Source of the DNA: Pseudonocardia sp. ICBG1293
GTDB taxonomy: Bacteria; Actinomycetota; Actinomycetes; Mycobacteriales; Pseudonocardiaceae
Reading direction: 5' to 3'
NCBI RefSeq assembly: GCF_020131355.1
Contig: NZ_JAHLEL010000047.1
Location: forward strand, 124,001 to 188,000
Length of the DNA: 64,000 bases
Shown here piece after piece: positions 58,825 through 64,000 of the stretch (the stretch's first letter is position 1; each line of letters starts with the position of its first letter). The notes under the pieces were generated by a model. It ran no database searches, was not told where the DNA came from, and saw only the letters and a program-made list of their open reading frames with translations. A program made the translations under genes and the position numbers.

Positions 58825-61368
58825 GTGGCGGCCGGCATCGTGGAGGCGGGACCCGATGACGGGCTGAGCGCGTCGCAGGTCGCCGCGGCGCGCCGGGCGG
58901 GCCGGACGAACGCTCCGGTGACCGCGGGGACGCGCGGCTACGGCCGGATCCTGCGCACCAACGTCTTCTCCTCCTACAACACGATCCTCTTCGCGATCGG
59001 CCTGGTCCTGCTCGTGCTGGGTCGCTACGGCGACGCCCTGACCAGCGTCGGGCTCGGACTGGTCAACGCCGTCGTCGGCGCGGTGCAGGAGATGCGGGCC
59101 AGGTGGAAGCTGGACCGGCTGCAGCTGCTCGACGCCGCCGAGGTCGCCGTCGTGCGGGACGGGGTGGAGCAGCGGGTCCCCGCGGTCGCGGTCGTCGTCG
59201 GGGACGTGCTGGTGGTGCGCGCGGGCGAACAGGTCGTCGTCGACGGGCCGGTGCTCACCGGGCGGGCCGAGGTCGACGAGTCGCTGCTCACCGGCGAGTC
59301 CGACCCGGTCGTCGCGACGCCCGGGGACGTGCTGCGCTCGGGCAGCCACTGCGTCGCCGGTACCGCCCGCCAGCGTGCGACCGCCGTCGGTGCCGACAGC
59401 TACGCCGGCCGGCTCACGCTGCAGGCCCGCGCGGACACCACCGAGGCGACACCGCTGCAGCGGCGCATCGACTTCGTCGTGCGACTGACGATGGTGCTGG
59501 TCGTCCTGATGAGCGGCGCGATCCTGGCCCAGGCGTTCCTGGAGGGGTTCTCGCTGCTCCGCGTCGTTCAGATCACCGCGGTGCTGTCCGGGCTGGTCCC
59601 CTACGGCCTGTTCTTCCTCATCGCCGTCGCCTACACCCGGGGTGCCGCCCGGCTCGCCGGGCGCGGCGCGCTGGTACAGCAGGTCAACGCGGTGGAGGCG
59701 GTCACCCACGTCGACGTCGTCTGCACCGACAAGACCGGCACCCTGACCACCGGAGCGCTGCGCCTGGACGGGCTCGACCGGCTCGACGGGACGGATCCGG
59801 TGCCGGTGCTCGCGCGGTTCGCGGCGACGGTGTCCGATCCGAACCTCACCTCCGCCGCGCTGGCCGCGTCGCTGCCCGGCACACCGTGGGAGCTGCGCGA
59901 CGAGGTCGCGTTCACCTCGTCGCTGCGCTGGTCCGAGCAGGTCACCACCTGCGGCGAGGCGGTCGTGCTCGGCGCCCCGGACGCGCTCGCGCCGCACCTG
60001 GGCGCCCCGGACGCCGTCGCCGACCGGGTGGAGGCGCGCGCCGCCGCCGGGCTGCGGGTGCTGCTGCTGGCCCGGGCCACGCGGGCGGGCGCCGGGCTGC
60101 GCGACGACGACGGCCGTCCCCTCCTCCCGGCTCTGGTCCCGGTGGCCCTGGTGGTGCTGTCCGACGAGCTGCGCCCCGGCGTCGCCGACGCCCTGGAGCG
60201 GTTCGCCGCCGACGGGGTCGCGGTGAAGGTGCTCTCGGGCGACGACCCGCGCACCGTCGCCGCGCTCGCGGCGAAGGCCGGGCTCGACGTGGGGGAGGCG
60301 GTCGCCGGGTCCGAGATCGAGGAGCTCGACGACTCCGCCGGGGACCGGGCCGCGCTCGACGCACTCGTCGCCCGGACCACGGTGTTCGGGCGGGTCACCC
60401 CGGAGCAGAAGGAGCGGGTCGTCGCGAGCCTGCGCCGGGGCGGTGCGCACGTCGCGATGCTCGGTGACGGCGTGAACGACGCACGCGCCCTGAAGCGGGC
60501 CCACGTCGGCGTCGCGATGCGCAGCGGCTCGGCGGTGACCCGCGACGTCGCCGACATCGTGCTCGTCGACGACTCGTTCGCCGCACTGCTGCCGGCCCGC
60601 GCCGAGGGCCGCCGGATCATCGACGGCATCGCCGTGTCGATGTACGTGTTCCTCACCCGGGTCGCCACCCAGGGCCTGGTGATCATGGCCGTGACCATGC
60701 TCGGGCTCGGGTTCCCCTACTCCCCCACCCAGGTCGGGCTGACGCTGCTGACCGTCGGCGTGCCCACGCTGTTCCTGACGCTGTGGGCGACGCCGTCCGA
60801 GCCGGACCCGGACCTCCTGGGCAACCTCGCCCGCTTCGTGGTCCCGGCGTCGGTGGTGACCGCGGGCGCGGGGACGGTCGTCTACACGGTGCTCTACCAG
60901 GGCATCCTGCAGGGCTTCACCAGCGGCCGGACCCCGGCGCAGGTGATCGCGCAGTTCCAGAGCTACACCGGGCTGACCTACGGCACCGACGCCGACTTCG
61001 CCGGTGCGGCCGCGACGCTCGGCGCGCAGACCGGATTGTCGACGTTCGTGGGGCTGGCGTCGTTCGTGCTGATCCTGTTCCTGCTACCGCCGCACCGCTT
61101 CTTCGCCGCGTGGACCGCGACGGTTCCCGATCGTCGCCCGGCCTGGCTGGTGCTCGGCCTGACCGTGGTCTTCGCGGGCGTCATCGGGACCCCGGCGCTG
61201 TCGTCGTACTTCGGGCTGACCGGCGCGGCGCGCCCGGTGTTCCTGGTGGTGCTGCCGGCGCTGGTCTGCTGGTTCGCCCTGATGTGGCTGGTGCTCCGGT
61301 TCCGGGTGATGGACCGGATGCTGGGGACCGACCGGCTGCCCGGGCGGGCCGGTCAGCCGCCGTCCTGA
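58825..61368 (+). CDS. CtpE-like cation-translocating P-type ATPase
   Basis: An 847-residue P-type ATPase without N-terminal metal-binding domains. Motifs in order: actuator loop LLTGES, M4 VLSGLVPYGLFFLIAVAY, phosphorylation site CTDKTGTLT, hinge MLGDGVNDARAL and ten hydrophobic segments. The VPYG motif in M4 and overall order match mycobacterial CtpE, reported as a calcium transporter, so Ca2+ is the best guess. GTG at 58825 has GGAGGGGGA about 5-13 bases ahead. Its end overlaps the end of the converging AI-2E gene by 16 bases. Confidence 0.88.
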   Translation: MAAGIVEAGPDDGLSASQVAAARRAGRTNAPVTAGTRGYGRILRTNVFSSYNTILFAIGLVLLVLGRYGDALTSVGLGLVNAVVGAVQEMRARWKLDRLQLLDAAEVAVVRDGVEQRVPAVAVVVGDVLVVRAGEQVVVDGPVLTGRAEVDESLLTGESDPVVATPGDVLRSGSHCVAGTARQRATAVGADSYAGRLTLQARADTTEATPLQRRIDFVVRLTMVLVVLMSGAILAQAFLEGFSLLRVVQITAVLSGLVPYGLFFLIAVAYTRGAARLAGRGALVQQVNAVEAVTHVDVVCTDKTGTLTTGALRLDGLDRLDGTDPVPVLARFAATVSDPNLTSAALAASLPGTPWELRDEVAFTSSLRWSEQVTTCGEAVVLGAPDALAPHLGAPDAVADRVEARAAAGLRVLLLARATRAGAGLRDDDGRPLLPALVPVALVVLSDELRPGVADALERFAADGVAVKVLSGDDPRTVAALAAKAGLDVGEAVAGSEIEELDDSAGDRAALDALVARTTVFGRVTPEQKERVVASLRRGGAHVAMLGDGVNDARALKRAHVGVAMRSGSAVTRDVADIVLVDDSFAALLPARAEGRRIIDGIAVSMYVFLTRVATQGLVIMAVTMLGLGFPYSPTQVGLTLLTVGVPTLFLTLWATPSEPDPDLLGNLARFVVPASVVTAGAGTVVYTVLYQGILQGFTSGRTPAQVIAQFQSYTGLTYGTDADFAGAAATLGAQTGLSTFVGLASFVLILFLLPPHRFFAAWTATVPDRRPAWLVLGLTVVFAGVIGTPALSSYFGLTGAARPVFLVVLPALVCWFALMWLVLRFRVMDRMLGTDRLPGRAGQPPS

Positions 61369-62693
61369 CGGGCGGAGTCCGGTGGGACGGGTACGGCGCC
61401 GCCACCCACCGTCCCGGTCCCGGTCCCGGTCCCGGTCTCGGCGCCGGTCTCGGTCCCACCGGCGGTCTCGGTCCCGGTCCCGCCGGTGCCGGTCTCGGTG
61501 CCGGTGGCGGTCTCGGTAACGGTGGCGGAGGTCGGAGGCCCCGCGGCGGCGACGTCCACACCGGAGAAGCGCCGGTCCCGCAGGTCGATCTGCTCGCCGA
61601 GGTAGCGCAGCAGGACCGCGACGACGGCCGCGACCGGCACCGCGAGGAACGCACCGGCGATCCCGGCGAGCGACCCGCCCGCGGTGACCGCCAGGAGCAC
61701 GACCGCGCCGTGCAGCTTCAGGCTCTGGCCCTGTAGGAAGGGCTGCAGGACGTTGCCCTCGATCTGCTGCACCGCCACGACCAGCACGGCCACCGCCACT
61801 GCGGTGCCGAAGCCCTGCGTGACCAGGGCGATGAGCACCGCGAGCGAGCCCGCGACGACCGCGCCGACGATCGGGATGAACCCGCCGACGAAGGTCAGCA
61901 CGGCCAGGGGCAGCGCCAGCGGGATCCCCAGCAGCACCAGGCCGATGCCGATGAACACGGCGTCGATGAGGCTCACCAGGGCCTGGACCCGGATGAAGCC
62001 GCCGAGGACGTCCCACATCCGGCGCAGCACCTCGGCGATGTGCCCGCCGGCGCTGCGCCCGCTGATCGAGGTCAGCCACGGCAGGAACCGGGGCCCGTCC
62101 TTGACGAAGAAGAACGTCAGCACCAGGGCCAGCACCAGCGAGATCAGCCCGGAGGCCACGGTGGACACCCCGGTCAGCACTCCCCCGGCGATGGCGGTCG
62201 CGCTCTGCTGCAGCTGCTGGGTGACCTGGGTGACGATGTCGCCGATCTGGCCGTCGCCGAGGTTCAGCGGCGGCCCGGAGATCCACTGCTGGATCTGGCC
62301 GAGCGCCGCGATCACCCCGGAGGTGATCTGCTGGGTCTGCCCGGCGATCGACGGCGCGATGCCGACGAACAACCCGGTCACCGCGGCGATGCCGACCAGC
62401 AGCACGATCGCCGAGGCCGCGGCGGGCGGCACCCGCCACCGGATGAGCAGCGCCGCGGGCGGGCGCAGGACGGTGGCCAGCAGGATCGCGAGCACCACCG
62501 GCCACGCGATGACCCAGAGCATGCCGATGACGTAGCCGAGGATCACCAGGCCCACGGTGATCAGTGCGACCCGCAGGCTCCACGCCGCCAGCCAGGTCAG
62601 ACCGTTGCCGATCACGGTGCCGCGGCTCGCCGCCGGGTCCCGGCGCGCCCCACGGTCCTGCGCACGCGCCGCCGGTTGCGACCCCGAATCCAT
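61353..62693 (-). CDS. AI-2E family transporter-like membrane protein
   Basis: A 446-residue member of the AI-2E/UPF0118 family: eight helices, the conserved TFFFVKDGPRFLPWL, VLTFVGGFIPIVGAVVAG and VQQIEGNVLQPFLQGQSLKLHG. Function in this family varies (signal export, Na+/H+ antiport), so none is assigned. The C-terminal ~45 residues are a Thr/Gly/Glu repeat (TGTETGTGG type) encoded by CCGGTC-like hexamer repeats. ATG at 62693 has GGAGTGG six bases upstream. Confidence 0.88.
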   Translation of the reverse strand: MDSGSQPAARAQDRGARRDPAASRGTVIGNGLTWLAAWSLRVALITVGLVILGYVIGMLWVIAWPVVLAILLATVLRPPAALLIRWRVPPAAASAIVLLVGIAAVTGLFVGIAPSIAGQTQQITSGVIAALGQIQQWISGPPLNLGDGQIGDIVTQVTQQLQQSATAIAGGVLTGVSTVASGLISLVLALVLTFFFVKDGPRFLPWLTSISGRSAGGHIAEVLRRMWDVLGGFIRVQALVSLIDAVFIGIGLVLLGIPLALPLAVLTFVGGFIPIVGAVVAGSLAVLIALVTQGFGTAVAVAVLVVAVQQIEGNVLQPFLQGQSLKLHGAVVLLAVTAGGSLAGIAGAFLAVPVAAVVAVLLRYLGEQIDLRDRRFSGVDVAAAGPPTSATVTETATGTETGTGGTGTETAGGTETGAETGTGTGTGTVGGGAVPVPPDSARQDGG

Positions 62694-62804
62694 GACCCAC
62701 TCCGTTCGTACCGGTTGATCTGCGGCGGGAACCCTAGCGGCGCAGGGCCCGCGGTGCCCGCCGCAACGGCGACGCCACACCCCTGGGGGCCGACCGGACG
62801 GCGC

Positions 62805-63467
62805 TCAGAGGTCGTCGGCGAGGTGGCGGAACCCCGCGGGCCGCTCGTGGTGCAGCCGCCAGAGGGTCTCCGCGAGCACCGCGGGGTCCTTGCGGGGATG
62901 TCCGGGCTCGATCGCGCCGGGGACGATCAGCTGGGCCACGTGCACGGCCTCGCCGGCGACCTCGTCGTGCAGCATCGCGGCGAAGGCGCCGAGCCCGGCG
63001 AACGCGATCGAGGTGCCCGCCACCCGCGACGACGGGCGGGCCCCGCTGCCGCCGTTGACGAACAGCACCGTCCCGCGGCCCAGTGCGCGCATCCCGGGCA
63101 GCACCTGGTGCACGGCGGCGACCGGGCCGTACACCGACATCTCGACCGGGCCGACGAGGTCGGCCGGCGTGGTCTCCAGCAGCGGGCGCAGGAAGTCCTT
63201 CTGCGGCGCCGGGCTGTACTGGAGCACCTCGACCGGTCCGACGGTCTCCGCGACCTGCTCGAGCGTCGCGGCGAGGCCGGCGGGGTCGCGGGCGTCGGCG
63301 GTGAACGGGTGCGTGGCGACGCCGTCGTCGGCGAGCTCGGCGGCGAGCGCCTCGACGCGGGCGCGACGACGCCCGACCAGGGCCACGTCGAAGCCCTCGC
63401 GCCCGAACCGCCGGGCCGCCGCCGCGCCGAGCCCCGGTCCGGCACCGACGATCACGATGGTGGTCAT
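62805..63467 (-). CDS. Atypical short-chain dehydrogenase/reductase-fold protein
   Basis: A 220-residue Rossmann protein starting TIVIVGAGPGLGAAAARRFG with the SDR-type GxxxGxG motif and VALVGRRRARVE. The region that should carry the catalytic YxxxK reads AGTSIAFAGLGAFAAML, without Tyr or Lys. It is therefore either a non-catalytic or differently acting SDR. Similar proteins are common in actinobacteria and unassigned. ATG at 63467. Confidence 0.8.
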   Translation of the reverse strand: MTTIVIVGAGPGLGAAAARRFGREGFDVALVGRRRARVEALAAELADDGVATHPFTADARDPAGLAATLEQVAETVGPVEVLQYSPAPQKDFLRPLLETTPADLVGPVEMSVYGPVAAVHQVLPGMRALGRGTVLFVNGGSGARPSSRVAGTSIAFAGLGAFAAMLHDEVAGEAVHVAQLIVPGAIEPGHPRKDPAVLAETLWRLHHERPAGFRHLADDL

Positions 63468-63521
63468 GCCGCGATCATGCGCGCCGTCCGCCACCGGCGC
63501 ACGGTCCGTGGCGTCCGCGGC

Positions 63522-64000
63522 TCAACCGCCGCCGGTCAGCAGGGTGAGCCGGTCGGCGACCGCGCCCAGCTGCGTGCTCATCCCGCCCAGCTCCCGGGCG
63601 GCGTCGCCGAGCAGACCCGGGTCGCCCAGGGACGCACCCGCGATGCAGTGCCGGGCGGCGTCGGCGCCTGCGGTGAGGCCGTCCCGCCAGTACACCTGGG
63701 CGACGGCGTCGGGGATCGGCGGGTAGGCCCGGGCGGAGGCGACCTCGTCGCGCAGGTCGCGACAGGCCTCCACCAGTGCGAGGGTGCCGCCCTGCGACCC
63801 GGCGTGGGCGATGTCGCGCAGCGCCCCGGTGATCGCGGTGACGTGCACCTGGCCACCCGCGGCCCGCCAGTCCCCGACGGCGGCCGTCGCGGTGGCGGCG
63901 TCGTCGATCCCGCGGCCCGCCGCACCGGCGGCGCCGACGACCACCGCGAAGACGACGAGCATCCCGGCGATCCCCGCGGCCAGACCCGCGCCGACCGCCA
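63522..64000 (-). CDS. Membrane-anchored protein of unknown function, 5' end outside window
   Basis: The minus-strand frame is open to the window edge and reads AVGAGLAAGIAGMLVVFAVVVGAAGAAGRG, a transmembrane anchor, followed by a ~120-residue soluble helical part (VTAITGALRDIAHAGSQGG, ACRDLRDEVASARAYPPIPDAV). The ATG at 63962 lies inside the hydrophobic segment, so the true start is probably upstream. The family is not recognised. Confidence 0.6.
   Translation of the reverse strand, partial: AVGAGLAAGIAGMLVVFAVVVGAAGAAGRGIDDAATATAAVGDWRAAGGQVHVTAITGALRDIAHAGSQGGTLALVEACRDLRDEVASARAYPPIPDAVAQVYWRDGLTAGADAARHCIAGASLGDPGLLGDAARELGGMSTQLGAVADRLTLLTGGG

Noticed and set aside
61380..61540. CCGGTC hexamer array as a CRISPR-like or regulatory repeat
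   Set aside because: The repeats are in frame and encode the Thr/Gly/Glu tail of the AI-2E family protein; units are too short and unspaced for CRISPR.

Overview
The window is very GC-rich with frequent GTG starts and many 4-base ATGA/GTGA stop-start overlaps. That style, plus the gene content (CtpE-like P-type ATPase, Rv1733c-type membrane protein, PPOX family protein, hydroxypyruvate isomerase next to Gcl), points to an actinobacterium, most likely Pseudonocardia or a close relative. I infer this from gene style, not from a marker gene. No rRNA, tRNA or CRISPR array was recognised.

Region 1 (1-25.6 kb) is a purine/ureide nitrogen-salvage island. Urease genes ureB(partial)-C-F-G-D are followed by an NCS1 permease, then uraD-hiuH-uricase, a xanthine/uracil-type NCS2 permease, an AbiEi/DUF559 gene, an IclR repressor (AllR-like), allantoinase, a frameshifted allantoin/hydantoin racemase and an NCS1 permease. 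Divergent from these run an AtzF-C-like protein, hyi, glxR, gcl, glxK and allantoicase. Together they take urate through 5-hydroxyisourate, OHCU, allantoin, allantoate and ureidoglycolate to glyoxylate and glycerate, with urea hydrolysed by urease. Palindromes close to TTCCGCATTGCGGAA lie in front of uraD, at the IclR start codon, and in the divergent permease/AtzF-C promoter region, which suggests one IclR regulon. An IS110-family element and a 121-bp MITE-like repeat separate uricase from the NCS2 permease.

Region 2 (23.3-30 kb) has a STAS protein, a small Cys-rich/DUF2795-like pair, an isocitrate-lyase/PEP-mutase family gene cut by a second IS110 element (removing 25653-27124 restores the frame exactly), a GntR regulator, an isochorismatase-like amidohydrolase and RutA.

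Region 3 (30-40.7 kb) is an apparently co-directional sugar-acid-type catabolic cluster: IclR regulator, 2-hydroxyacid dehydrogenase, peptide-type ABC importer (with a fused permease-ATPase), RraA-like aldolase, enolase-superfamily dehydratase (frameshifted at a G7 run) and a KDG-kinase-like PfkB kinase.

Region 4 (40.8-44.5 kb) has an acyl desaturase and a DHA2-type MFS exporter interrupted by an in-frame TGA, followed by its TetR-type neighbour.

Region 5 (44.6-55.3 kb) is a tightly overlapping nine-gene minus-strand operon: FAD oxidoreductase, AcnX large and small subunits, Rieske ferredoxin, two metal-dependent amidohydrolase_2 proteins, and an SsuABC-like importer. A LysR gene lies upstream, now separated from the operon by an IS630 insertion ending 13 bp from the first start codon. 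I do not recognise this pathway; it is the best candidate for an undescribed system.

Region 6 (55.6-64 kb) is ordinary chromosome: PPOX protein, Rv1733c-like membrane protein, msrA, acyl-CoA dehydrogenase, CtpE-like ATPase, AI-2E family protein, an atypical SDR and a partial membrane-anchored protein.
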